Shown here one piece after another: positions 51,180 to 62,340 of a stretch of 64,000 nt of DNA. Under the pieces are notes generated by a model. That model saw only the letters and a list, made by a program, of their open reading frames with translations. It was not told the origin of the DNA and ran no database searches. Source of the stretch: Euptelea pleiosperma (Eukaryota; Streptophyta; Magnoliopsida; Ranunculales; Eupteleaceae); assembly GCA_035048495.1 (NCBI GenBank), contig CM068549.1:12510000-12573999 (forward strand), read 5' to 3'. The translations under genes were made by a program, and so were the position numbers. The first letter of the stretch is position 1. Each line of letters begins with the position of its first letter.

Positions 51180-51672
51180 GAAGAGCTTAGCCGATGTCTG
51201 AAAATAATACTACGATAACCGATATATAAGAATATCACCATAACTGCAATAGTCGATATCTGAGAATAATGCGATAACTGATATATGAGAATAACACCAT
51301 AACTGCGATAGCCGATATTTGAGAATAATACTGCGATAACTGATATATGAGAATAACGCTATAACCACGATAGCCGATATCTGAGAATAACGCCATAGCT
51401 GCGATAGTCGATATCTGAAAGTAATATCATAACTGAGATAGTCGATATCTGAAAGTAATACCATAACTACGATAGCCGATATCTGAGAATAACGTCATAA
51501 CTGCAATAACCGATATCTGAGAATAATTCCTTATCCGAGAATAATATTGCTATGTCGATATTTGAGAATAATGACATATCCGAGAAAGATAACTGAAAAT
51601 AAAACTGCGATGCCGATATCTGAGAATAATTCCTTATCCGAGAGCAATAATCGAGAATAATATTAGCACTTC
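51180..51672. repeat. Element D tandem array 1 (GCCGATATCTGAGAATAA type)
   Basis: At least a dozen degenerate units of about 35-45 bp built on GATAGCCGATATCTGAGAAT followed by AACGCCATAACTGC or TTCCTTATCCGAGAATAAT. Unit lengths vary, so higher-order structure is present. Confidence 0.88.
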
Positions 51673-51679
51673 TAGAAAA

Positions 51680-51997
51680 TATGGTGCCGGCTGGCCTAAG
51701 CCTCAACGGCTGGCGCTTCCAAGCGAAACTTGATGGTGTCGGCCTGGCCTAAACCGTAAACGGTTAGCACTTCCAGGCAAAACATGATGGTGCCGGCTGG
51801 CCTAAACCGTAAACGGTTAGCACTTCTAAGCGAAACTTGATGGTGCCGGCTAGCCTAAATTGTAAACGGTTAGCACTTCCAGGCGAAACATGATGGTGCC
51901 GGCTCGCCTAAACCGTAAACGGTTAGCACTTTTAGACGAAATATGATGGTGCCGGCTAGCCTAAACCGTAAAGGTTAGCACTTCCAGGCGAAACATG
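51680..51997. repeat. Element D tandem array 2, six 53-54-bp units
   Basis: GATGGTGCCGGCTGGCCTAA, CCGTAAACGGTTAGCACTTC and CAGGCGAAACAT repeat, with GATGGTG at 51732, 51786, 51839, 51892 and 51945 after a first unit at about 51680. Each unit holds the palindrome CCGTAAACGG. Confidence 0.95.
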
Positions 51998-54900
51998 GTC
52001 CAATCTCAATCCCGTCTATGGAGATGGCTAACAATATCATGGTCCAAGCTCAATCCCATCTATGGATATGTCTGGCATACTACAATATATTTTAATATTC
52101 TCAACATGCTTCAATATAATTTAATAGATTTCAATATACTTCAACTTGCTTCAATATATTTAACATGCTTTAATATACTAACATGCTTCAAATATAATGC
52201 AATTCATTTAATCAATGTTTCATGGTCTCGGGGGAGCTTGGGCTCCACTATTCTTCTTGTCGCCCTTTTTCTAATCAAGCCCCCAAGTCAGGGGAGTTGG
52301 GCTTGGGTCAACTTTGCCAAGCCCCCAAATCTGATAGTTTGGCTTACAAAATAATTTCTCATCAAATCATGCTTGGGTGGGCCTATTACATGGCCCATCC
52401 GAATAGTCTCAATATAGATTGGTCTTAATATACATGGCCCACCTGTTTGGTCTCAACAGTGATCATACTACAATATTCTACTTAATATGAGCATTTAATA
52501 AAATTGCTTCACAACTTTAAACAATATTATGCAAGTCTATTTGTTAACTCATTTCTATATATCCACATGCATACACATATCTTTTATACTTCACTCCATT
52601 GGATCAACTACATTTGGATGGGCCGATGTCATGGCCCACAAAGCTAGTATCATAATCAATCTAGGCCGCCCTAAGACCTAATGAAATTAATTGGGCCAAT
52701 CGCAACCCCAAATCTAGCCTTGGCCCACCTTATTCAAATTGGGCCCATCATAAAATGTGAAATATCACGTGGCACAACATATGAAAGAATAGTGTAATTT
52801 GATGGGGCCGACTACATGGCCCACAAAATCTACAATGCAAAGGGACCAAGCTAAGCTATTGTTGTCAATTGGGCCTTTAAAATAAATCAGGTCCAAAAAG
52901 TGAGCTCAATGGCCAAGGTCTCGATGCTAGTCTACTCAAAGTTCTTGATGACTAGGCCCGTGGGTTGAAAATTGGATACTCAAGTTGGGCCCAATGTCTA
53001 TGTTCATATAAAAACTAAGCTCATTTGAGCTTATTATGCTCGGGTGGGCTGACTACTTGGCCCACCACACTATCTCATATGTGGGCTTATATAGGCCCTC
53101 AAGGTTGGTCTCGTGCTTGGGCAACTTTGGGCCCATGTCAAGTTTAGCACTTATGTGCACAATCTACAAAGTGTTTGGCCCGATTGTGTTACCCATGGGG
53201 CAGCATGCACAAGATCAAAGAACACGTGTGTGCATGCACACAAAACAATGCCATATGACATATAGATTCATATACTCCTATCAATGTACCTATCAAGAAA
53301 GGAAAAAAGGTTGCGTACGTCATACCTGGTGTGGTGTCACACATGGGATCATTCCCTAGGGCCCATATCAAATGGTAAAATGTGAAATGTCACGTGTGTG
53401 CGCGGCATAAGATGGAATACTACAAATGTATTTATAATCATTTTTGTCTCTTGTGCTAATGTGCAGGTGTCATGCATACTACGTGTATCTCGATAACAAC
53501 CCTATGCTCTCACTTGTGGACCATATTATCTAATCACATGCAACATTTCTGTACATAAAGTAAAAAAAAGAATGTGTGGTGTGCATACCTCGTTTGATGC
53601 GGTGCCACACATGGTAGTAGTCCCAAATTAATCATTTATACCCACTTTGGTTGTTACTTTTACCTTTTTACTTTTCTCTTCTTTCCTTATCAACTTTTTT
53701 ACCTTTGCTTTTTCTTAATCTTTAGAAGTTACCTTGCCTTCAATCCTTCCGTACTTGAGAAGGGACCAAATTTCTCCCTTTTTCTTCTTCCTAGCGCCTG
53801 CATTACCAGTACAACACCAACCACCATTGTCCACACGATCAGATCATCAGATGACATGCCAACCACCATCGTACATGATCAGACCAGCATGAGATAAGCT
53901 CCATCAGATGACACATCTTCAATTGTTCACCATTCAAGCATCTCTTAAGTCTGGATATACACAATCATGATGATCACCATCCTACCAATAGATATGCGAT
54001 AACTCACTAATGCACATGACAACTTCATGTGCTCATTCAACTTCCAGCCTCTTGGTTTCAACTAAATCCCTCAAACATTCCATGTCTATCCATACACATT
54101 GTTATTGCCAGGTGTCCTTACAACTCCCACGGATAGCAACCAACACTCAACGTGTCACCACCAACCTATCATATACTCCACGTTTCAACAAGCTAAACCA
54201 AATGTGCGTGTCCCTTGTTCACTTGCCATTCATATCTAACAAATCCACCAAAACGTACCAGCTAAACCCTCTCCCTTGTATTGACACGAGGCCCTCTAAC
54301 GATTTTAGCACCATCACTTGCTCTTCTCTTCTATCATTAGCAACAGCAACCAATTGGCTCCTTGCAGCCAGCTACTCTAGATGATCTTATTCCCTCATCC
54401 ATGCATGCCCGGTTCAACCAAGCATCCACGTAGTTCAACCAACATCCACCATGAAGGACCCCAATCAAAAAGAAACTCTCCATCTAACGGTTTACTAGAG
54501 TGGACCAAGCAAACATCCATATGCATGAACTCTTTGCTCAACCGTGGTGGCAACCCGCAGCAACCCAACTTCTCATGGCCATTAGAACCCCAACAGTTAC
54601 TCCATCAACAAGCGACCCCGTTAGCTCGTAACTCCAGCAACCACCTCCCATATCTTCTAGCTTCACCTTGATCAAGCAACCAAACATGGCTCCATTCTTC
54701 TTGCCATGTTATGTACTTAATCTTCAACCGACGAGCAGCAATCCCACAAAGAGTTGGATGTCTTCACCTTGTAGCCTCCTTCAACTGACGCCATCAAACC
54801 ACCATGCAGCAACTCTTTTGACCGGCATCACAGGATAGATGATCAGTTGGTGATTGTAGCACCGACGGCCATGATTCTTCTCTTGCTAACCACAAGCACC

Positions 54901-55236
54901 TCTATCGATGCTCCAGCTACCGACATCATGGTTCTCAACCACCTTTTTGTGACTTGGAAACCAGCGTGAGAGCTCAACACCTACGCCTTCATCACTTGAT
55001 TGCGCATCTGATCCTCCATCACCATGCACTCAACACCAGCAAGCAGCAGCTGCCTCCTTTTCTTCCTTGGTAGCCAACAGGTTCCCAAATTCCAAAATTG
55101 TAGATTGAAATTGGGTAAATAAAACAAACCAGAAAGTTAAACTTCAAAGAAGATATGCCGTTCATCCCTCTTTTTCTTCTTGATTTATTTTCTTTCTTGG
55201 TGGCTTCACAATGTATTCCCATAGACGACGCCAATT
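51998..55236 (-). other. Element D interior, non-coding
   Basis: No gag, pol or other family recognised in either strand. At 52378, 52618, 52804 and 53043 a TGGGCC/GGCCCA hairpin with an 8-12-nt loop recurs (GGGCCGATGTCATGGCCCAC type). From 53800 to 55000 the plus strand is CCA/CAAC-rich low-complexity sequence with short open frames that I do not consider genes. Confidence 0.6.
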
Positions 55237-55713
55237 TGTGGAGGATAAAACTGGGTTTACCGTCCGATCTCCGATCATCCCTCCACAAGCAATAATCATG
55301 TATTAATAGAAAATAACAATAAAATTAAAAGGCATAAATAAAAAACAAGCAACACAATACGTACGTGGTTCGTCGCCAGTCTCTTGCCGACGACTACGTC
55401 CAAGGGAAGCCGATCTCTGGCCAATCTTCATTATAGAATCAAATTCGGTTACAATATACATCCCGATGCCATAGAATGCACCTTTCTCTCTCTAGCTTCT
55501 CTCTACATATCTTCTATCTTTCTCACTCTAGCTTTCTAGGGTTCCTTCCAAAAGTGCCATCCTCCTTCTCCTACTACACACCATTCTCTTTATAGGGTCC
55601 TTTATCTACCAAGTGTCGATGTAAGAGGAACTTTAGGGTTTAATGGAGCGATATAGTGCTTCGCAGTGTATAGCTCCCGATACGCCGATACTTTGATATT
55701 TTATGTACCTACA
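55237..55713 (-). repeat. Element D right LTR (5' LTR in element orientation)
   Basis: 477 bp, collinear with 50572-51062 apart from a short CTCTCTAGCTT deletion. Confidence 0.92.
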
Positions 55714-57540
55714 CTTTCATACTCCGCAACCATATGGGGTTCTAGATGACTTTGGTGTCCACCCTCTCTTCTTCCTCCCTGTGTATTCCTACAATCACCT
55801 TATGTTACAAACTATTCTTCTCCTTTCTAAATCTCCAGATCCACTTCCCCATTAAGGCCAGATTCATTAGTCCGATTTTCTGAAACCTAAATCGCCTTTT
55901 GATCTTGGTAAACAGACCTGCGCCCAATTCACCAAATGATATCTGAACAAGTCCTCCTGGTTATGCCATAGGAAATTCCTCATGAACCTTTCTAGTTTCT
56001 TTACTACTGACACTAGGATTGAGAATAGTGAGAGAAACTACACCGAGGCTGGACAAAGTACTCTTAATCAATGTTACTTTTCCTCCTTTGGATAGGTACT
56101 TGCCTTTCTAACCTGCTAACCTACGACGCGTCCTTTCTACTACTAGATCCCAAATCGCTTTAGCTCTGGATGGTGCCCCCAATGGTAGGCCAAGGTAGGT
56201 AGAAGGGAGGGTTCCAGTAGGACATCCTAAAATTCTAGCCAATCTTTCTACTTCATCCACCTCTCTTATGGGCATAATTTTGCTTTTATTGAAATTGATT
56301 TTGAGGCCTGAGCAGATCTCGAAGCAACAAAGTAAGTTCAAGAAGCTCGCTTGGTTTACTTGATTTGGTAAAAATATCAAGGTGTCATCGGCGAATTGAA
56401 GATGAAAGATCGACACCCCGTTTGCACCTGCTTTAGACCCCTCTAACTTTCTTAGTTCTACTCATTTCGAAATCATTCTCCCCAGGGCCTTGGTCACCAT
56501 GATAAAAAGAAAGGGAGACAGTGGATCCCCTTGCCTAAGTCCCCTAGAACTGTCAAAAAATCTGAGGGAGACCCGTTCACTAGAATTGAGCATAGAGGTG
56601 ATCGTATTCATTTCCTCATTCATTCTCGTCATTTGCCCCCAAATCCCATTCTCCCTAGGAGGTAATCTAGAAAATTCCAGTTTGTGTGATCATAAGCTTT
56701 TTCTAGGTCTATTTTGCAGACCAGTCCTTGGCGACCCTAATCGACCTCTGGATTCTAAGCTCTCGTTTGTGATCAAGACCCTGTCTAGTATCTGTCTACC
56801 TTTCACAAAGGCTCCTTGCTCTCTAGATATGATTTCCCCCATCACTTTTTTTAATCTCGATGCTAAGACTTTGACCACTATCTTGTATGTGCTTCCGATC
56901 AAGCTGATGGGCCTGAAGTCTGAAATATCATCTGCCCCTTTGATCTTAGGTATCAAGGCAATGAAGGTTTGTTTGCTCCCGTAATCCAAAAAATTCCTTG
57001 AGTACACCTCTTCGAAAACTTTCATCCCAACTATCTTGAGAGAAAGCTATCGTAAATTCGTCTGGGCAGAGCCTAGGGCTTTGTCCCCTAACATCTCGAA
57101 AATAGCCCTCTTTACCTCCTCTCACTAAATCTTTCCTCGAGGACTATTTTGGTATTCTCACTGATTGTATCGAAATTAAGACCATCAAAAAGAGGTCTCT
57201 CCCCAGATATTTCCTTCTATAGGTTCTTGTAGAACAAAGCTATACCTTCTCTGATTTCCACTTCCTCTACCAAGGTCTACTCCTTTATCTGATAGATTTG
57301 ATGTGGTTGTTTCTTCTTCTATGGTTAGCCATCTGGTGAAAGAATTTTATGTTGAGGTCACCTTCCTTCAAGCATCTCACTCTGGACTTCTGTTTCCGAC
57401 TGATCTCATCCAGGTGGGCCCATTTTTGAAATTCTATCTTGAGTTCCTCCCTAAGATTGTTATCCCCTACCTCCGATGATCCTGTTTCCTCTCTGACGTC
57501 CAACTCCTTGATTTGTTCAATAATTCTTCTCATTTTCACA
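55714..57540 (-). pseudogene. LINE ORF2, linker and reverse transcriptase
   Basis: Plant L1 ORF2 read downwards from 57540: IEFQKWAHLDEISRKQKSRV, CLKEGDLNIKFFHQMANHRR (57440-57300), then DGLNFDTISENTKIVLEERF. The RT begins at LIPKIKGADDISDFRPISLI, YKIVVKVLASRLKKVMGEII, QGAFVKGRQILD (56960-56780). Downstream are FSFQF-type folding words and the active site QFADDTLIF (56395), then CSGLKINFNKSK and LGCPTGTLPSTYLGLPLG (56330-56170). The catalytic Ala-Asp-Asp is intact. Stops and frame changes around 57190, 57060 and 56690-56420 show it is inactive. The protein would reverse-transcribe its own mRNA at a nicked target. Confidence 0.9.
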
Positions 57541-57565
57541 TCGACCGTCAGGCTCGCCCTCTATT

Positions 57566-57869
57566 AGTGTGCCACAAGCTGGTCACAAACCGTTGTGACA
57601 GAAGTTTTACTCCTAAATGGAGTTTACAAATGCAATCATCCAAAAGATGAGTAAAACTTTGCTCACTGTGGGTTGTCATCAAAGTCGTTGACTACCACAA
57701 AGTGAGCGACATGTGGATTTTTAAGTTGTTTCTTTTCGTTTTGTCCCATTTCGTTTCTAAAAGAGCAAAAGCACTCTAGGTACGTGTCGCTCACTTTGTG
57801 GTAGTCAACGACTTCGCTGACGGCCCACAGTCAACGAAGTTCTACTCCCAAAAGACGAGTAGAACTTTG
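57566..57869. mobile_element. Foldback element with terminal hairpins
   Basis: Identical 30-bp arms AAGTCGTTGACTACCACAAA+GTGAGCGACA at 57682-57711, inverted at 57785-57814, lie within longer imperfect arms. Each end also folds on itself: GAAGTTTTACTCC with GATGAGTAAAACTTT on the left, and GAAGTTCTACTCC with GACGAGTAGAACTTTG on the right. Similar GAAGTTTTACTC ends occur beside family-F copies (42690, 49155, 60793). Non-coding. Confidence 0.82.
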
Positions 57870-60562
57870 TAATAAAGAAGATCATACACGGTTATGCATG
57901 AAGAAGATAATACAGTTATGGAACGACTGATCATGACAGATCAGTTTTTCGTTCCTAGTTCAGATTTGGCTCATACAATATCTCTGTATGATCTGTCTAG
58001 AGTTTCTACCCTTAGAAACTGTTACTTTTGTAGAGTTTCTATCTTTAAAAAATGGCTAACTATGAATCAGTTTCCTTTTATATAATAGAACCTACCAATT
58101 ATGTGTTGCTTTGTTTTAGCAACTCATTGATGTAAATATAGAAATCAATTAATATAAATGAGATTCTTGAATCACTCTTTCCTCACGTTTTGAGGAACAA
58201 GAGAATACACAAGCCTTGTAATTCTTTACTTTGCGGACGGGTGTGACAAATAATGAAAATATTTCTTGGTTTCGAGGTTTATTTCGACTAGTCCGGGAAT
58301 GAAAATATTTCGTGGAAATATTTTGACCATTGTGGAAATAATACATTTTTCGTGGGAATGATGAAATATTATAGAATATTTTTTTGAAAATTTGAGAAAT
58401 GATGAAACAAGTATATATAAAAACACACTCATAAGCTATCAAACCATAATATACAACTATATGTAGTGTGGAAATGAATGACCACATCGGTCTGTAATAT
58501 GTTGATGCGAGTATATGATAGTCAGTCAAAATATTATTTAATTTGATAACTATTATTTAATAATTAATTATAAAAAATCATAAATCAATGTATTTACGAA
58601 TTCTTATTCACTTACATTATTGTTTTAGTATTATATATAATTTTAAAAAACCTATTTATTATTAACTTATAACATTTACTTAATTTTTTCAAATTTTTTT
58701 GGGAAACAATTTAACCCCGTCAACTTGTAGAACGAGTTAAGTTATGCAACATATAATCAATTTATGCACAATCATTGATGTAAAAACCAATGAAATTAGG
58801 ACTTTTCTCAAATTTTAAATTTTCACACTAAACAATCTTCAATCCGTACAAAACTCATGTGTAAATGCATATATCATATCATATATTCATAGATTTGATG
58901 CATTTACACCTAATCTATCAAAAATCGATAATAATAAATTTTATATTTTCGTGCATTTCGAATTTGAAAAAACTCTAAAATGGGATTCGATTCGTCCTCA
59001 CAATCACGCGATCCAAGAAATCTACAATGGAATGGTATTTTTTTTATTAAGGGGTTAAATAATTAAAATATTAGATTTATAGCGGTTTTGAGCTCAAATG
59101 GGATGTTTCTTACTTTCGATTGAAATGTTTCTATACATGTCAAAATATTTCGACCAAAATAATAATATTTACACTATCAATTAATCGAAATTTACTTTTC
59201 TTATAAAAGATTTCGACATGAATAGAAATATTTCATAAAATTTAACAAATTTTCATGTATATATTCTTTCTTGTCGGTAACTTAGAAAATAAAAATATTT
59301 TGTGAAATTTATTTCTTTTCTTTTTAAAGAGCATTAATCATATGGATGTCGGGTTCATCCTTACGTGGACCTTCGTACCAAAAATCAACTTGACTAATGT
59401 AGTTGGCCTACGCTTAGCACATGTGCTTTTTAAAGAATTAATGCAAATGTAATAAAAATAATAAGAATATAAAAATAACTATTTATAAGAAAAAATAAAT
59501 AGTATAAAATAATAGATAAAGAGAGATTTTAATGATAATGTATGTAGAGATGTTTTAGATGAAATTAGAAAGAGACCTTTTGAATAAGCAGAAGAGATTT
59601 TACGGGAGGGGATGTAAAGATGTTTTAGTAATATCGATTAATATTTTATCAATTTATATATGAATTTAATTCTATAAATATATTAATTAATAAGTTGTAT
59701 TAACTCTACAAATCTAACTGATTTTTATGATCATAACCATAAAAATAAAATTAAAGAAGAAAAAATACACCACATGCTCGTTGCCAAAATATGTCATTTA
59801 AATAAGATAAATTCCAACACCATTAACAAAATTAATGTTAATATAACAAAACTAAAGAAAAATACAGAGAAATATATAGCATCGAACTTGGAACAACAAT
59901 TATTATTCGAAAAAAGATGAAAATTTCACAAAAAGAAGGCAATATGAGAAATTAAACAAATTGATTTGTATCACTCATCTGTTTTAGTTACCATCGAAAT
60001 ACATAAACACCAAAAGAGCAATATTCTTGAGAATAAATAAAAGAGTTAGAGAGAAGAAGTAGATCAGAGAAAAAATGAGTTAAAGAGAAAAAAAATAGAA
60101 GTTTATAGAGAGAATTTAGATAATGTAGAAAATATTGTAATGAAACGTATGGGAGTTTGATTAGGGAAAGAAGGTAAAGAGAATCTTTAATATATATATT
60201 AGAGAGAATTTAGGAAGAAAAATAAGGCCGGGTCCATTGAAATAGGAGTTTGATTGGAACCGCTGAGAGAATTGAAGAACTGTTGGAAGAATTTGAAACC
60301 ATTGAAAATTGTGGAGGAGAGAAAATGTGAGAGTAGAGGAGATGACATAGCAGTTAGAAAAAGATTTAGTAGCTGCCGTGGCGTTATGAATGTAGAGAAT
60401 ATCATGCCACCGTGATGTGGTGTAGAGAAAATGTGAGAGAGTAGAGGAGATGACATATAGCTCGTAGGAAAAGATTAAATAGCTGACGTGGTGTTATGAA
60501 TATAGAGAATGTCACGTCATCATGACATGGAAGAGAGAACGTTGCTACCCACTTCTCTGCTT
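57870..60562. other. AT-rich DNA without recognisable genes
   Basis: Repeated ATATTTCG/CGAAATAT and TTTCGACC words at 58265-58380 and 59110-59260 suggest decayed MITEs. GAGAGAATTTAG-type purine repeats and two copies of GTAGAGAAAATGTGAGAG with GTAGAGGAGATGACATA lie at 60310-60460. Open frames are short and low in complexity. No RNA gene seen. Confidence 0.45.
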
Positions 60563-60800
60563 TATCAATATACAGATTAATGATTTAACACCTTTGGATC
60601 TTTGTACCCCAAACAATGCTTGAATTAAACCGTTAAAAATTAAAAATCATGAAAACGACTCCAATCCAATGCTTAGAAATCACAAATTAGGGTACTTTTT
60701 GGTCTGCAGGTCCACTTAGGGTTGGGCCGAACATCCACAAGGTCAGAGATATCTAAGAGTGTGCCACGTGGCTCATATTGATGTTGTGGTCCGTCAGCAA
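60563..60800. mobile_element. Foldback MITE family F, copy F5 (left-truncated)
   Basis: CAGATTAATGATTTAACACC, TTTGGATCTTTGTACCCCAA, CTTAGAAATCAC, GGTCCACTTAGGGTTGGGCC, GAACATCCACAAGGTC, GTGTGCCACGTGGCTCATAT. The outer left arm is missing. Confidence 0.75.
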
Positions 60801-60873
60801 AGTTCTACTCCCAAATGACAAGCAAAAAAAATATAATTTAGAATTTTGTGACAGTTTTTCTTGTCTTTTGCAG

Positions 60874-60935
60874 GGATGCATATGTTCAACTCCATTGAAG
60901 GGCTGCTTCCCAGGATTCTTTTTAATTATGAAAAG
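60874..60935 (+). other. Possible orphan exon
   Basis: A 62-bp open segment (MHMFNSIEGLLPRILFNYEK) is bounded by TTTTGCAG and GTAATA splice-like sites. I do not recognise the peptide, and no neighbouring exon was found within 500 bp. It may be a gene fragment or chance. Confidence 0.2.
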
Positions 60936-61069
60936 GTAATAGAACCATCAACCAAGCCTTTCATCCTCCAAAGAGTTCATCTAAACCATGTGCTATATCA
61001 CACTGATACAAAAATATGTGCAGTTGACGCCAAAAGCATCAGATATAGCTAGATTTTTCTTACTCACCG

Positions 61070-61290
61070 CTGCCCTCTGGTGGGCCCACTGACCACATGG
61101 ATGATTAGCCCACCCCTGCATGAATGTACACACTAAAAATCATCCTGATTGGTATTCTACAGTCATTAAATTTTAGTACTTTTTTAAGGCATGATTCTAG
61201 CCATCGGATTCAACATTTTTAGGTACTATTCAACGGTTAAAACTTATCGAACATTTTTTAGGTATAGCTTGTTACATCACGATCCATATT
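61070..61290. mobile_element. Foldback MITE family F, copy F6 (partial)
   Basis: GGGCCCACTGACCACATGGATGATTAGCCC followed by ACTAAAAATCATCCTGATTGG and GATTCTAGCCATCGGATTC. This is the left half of the F7 type. Confidence 0.6.
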
Positions 61291-61810
61291 TAAAAGGCAG
61301 GAATGGATCACCTGCATTTCGGCTAGGACCCATGTCTTGGAGTGCCCCTCCCCAAGATGATTTTGTCAGCAAAGGCAGCGTTACCATCCTACCTAGTAGC
61401 CGTCGTCCCATCAGCATTCATAGGTCCAGACGATTGATGGTCCTCAAGATACACACCACACCAATCTCGATGAATATCCCATAGTCTAAATTCGGGACAA
61501 CAATGCTACAGTATCAACCTCAAGAGGACGCTATCATTCTCCTTGTCAGCAGCTAATGGGTGACATGGATATCCAAGAAACAGTTAAACAGTCCAACCAA
61601 TCATGCCATGTAGCAAAATGGGACAGCTGGCTTCACTGGTTCCCACTTTTCAAAATTCAGGAGAAACAGGAAGCCAGTATCCTCCTGTCACGTGGCACAA
61701 TGTGTTGAGCTGTACAATTTTGTTTTTTGATATCCCTGCCACAGTATCACATGTGATATGCCTGGTTTAATATCATAACAAGACACCTCACTAGAGGAAA
61801 AATTTTAGAA
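61291..61810. other. Unassigned stretch
   Basis: No gene or repeat recognised. One 97-codon open frame (61191-61484) begins inside F6 and is not credible. Confidence 0.35.
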
Positions 61811-62119
61811 GCAGAGGGCTCTCGTGGCCCTACATAGCTCATTTTTTTGGGCCCACTAACCGCATGAATGTTTAGCCCTCTCCTTGGTGGATATACATAC
61901 CAAAATCAGCTTGATTGATAATTTCTAGCCATTGGATTAAGCACCCAAAAAATATGCAAAAAACATGCTTAAACAATACTAAAAAATGCTAAAATCTATG
62001 ACTAGAGAAAACCAGTCAGTATTTTTGGTATGTACACCCACCCAGGGGTGGGCTAAACATCCATGCGGTTAGTGGGCCCAGAAAAAAATGAGCTATGTAG
62101 GGCAACAAGAGCCCTCTGC
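61811..62119. mobile_element. Foldback MITE family F, subtype copy F7
   Basis: 309-bp near-complete palindrome: GCAGAGGGCTCTCG with its inverse at 62105-62119, CCCTACATAGCTCATTTTTT with AAAAAATGAGCTATGTAGGG, GGGCCCACTAACCGCATGAA with its inverse near 62060-62080, and ACCAAAATCAGCTTGATTG/CAGTCAGTATTTTTGGT. Loop about 40 bp. Confidence 0.9.
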
Positions 62120-62340
62120 ATCGACTGCATCCATCCAAAGTCCTCTGCATCCACAATGAAGACCAAGATTGACAATAATCCTCACTTCAAACTTTTATTC
62201 AAGTATGGTTAGCATATTGTTAATTATAGCATAATGGATCAGCAGTAGCTTAATTTAAAACAGAAGTCCAGCCAACATTATACCCCCATAAAATAGTTTT
62301 GTTTGATATAGGGACCAGCAATATAAGAGAAAGGATAAAT

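Larger units (their letters stand above)
50572..55713 (-). mobile_element. Non-coding LTR element D (LARD-like) inside the LINE
   Basis: LTRs at 50572-51062 and 55237-55713, both TGTGGAGGATAAAA...TGTACCYACA and over 90% alike by eye. The target duplication CTTTC is perfect (50567-50571 and 55714-55718). Minus orientation is inferred from a purine tract beside the left LTR (reverse of ATAGCCCCCTCTTGAA at 51063) and a primer-like TTGGCGTCGTCTATGGG beside the right LTR. The 4.2-kb interior has no gag or pol, only repeat arrays and low-complexity sequence, so it would depend on another element's proteins. Confidence 0.9.
49562..57565 (-). mobile_element. L1-type LINE, interrupted by element D
   Basis: Minus-strand non-LTR retrotransposon. 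The ORF2 tail of endonuclease-RT linker, reverse transcriptase and zf-RVT domain run from 57540 down to about 49800. The 3' end has TTTTCGACTTATC followed by 16 A's (plus-strand T run 49562-49577), the usual plant L1 tail. The 5' end is truncated near 57565 against a foldback element, with no endonuclease domain. Element D is inserted at 50572-55713. No target duplication was recognised. Confidence 0.88.

Noticed and set aside
53800..55100. Candidate coding region in the CCA-rich interior of element D
   Set aside because: Several short overlapping frames (54010-54384, 54381-54671) with low-complexity composition and no domain. It lies within a non-coding LTR element.
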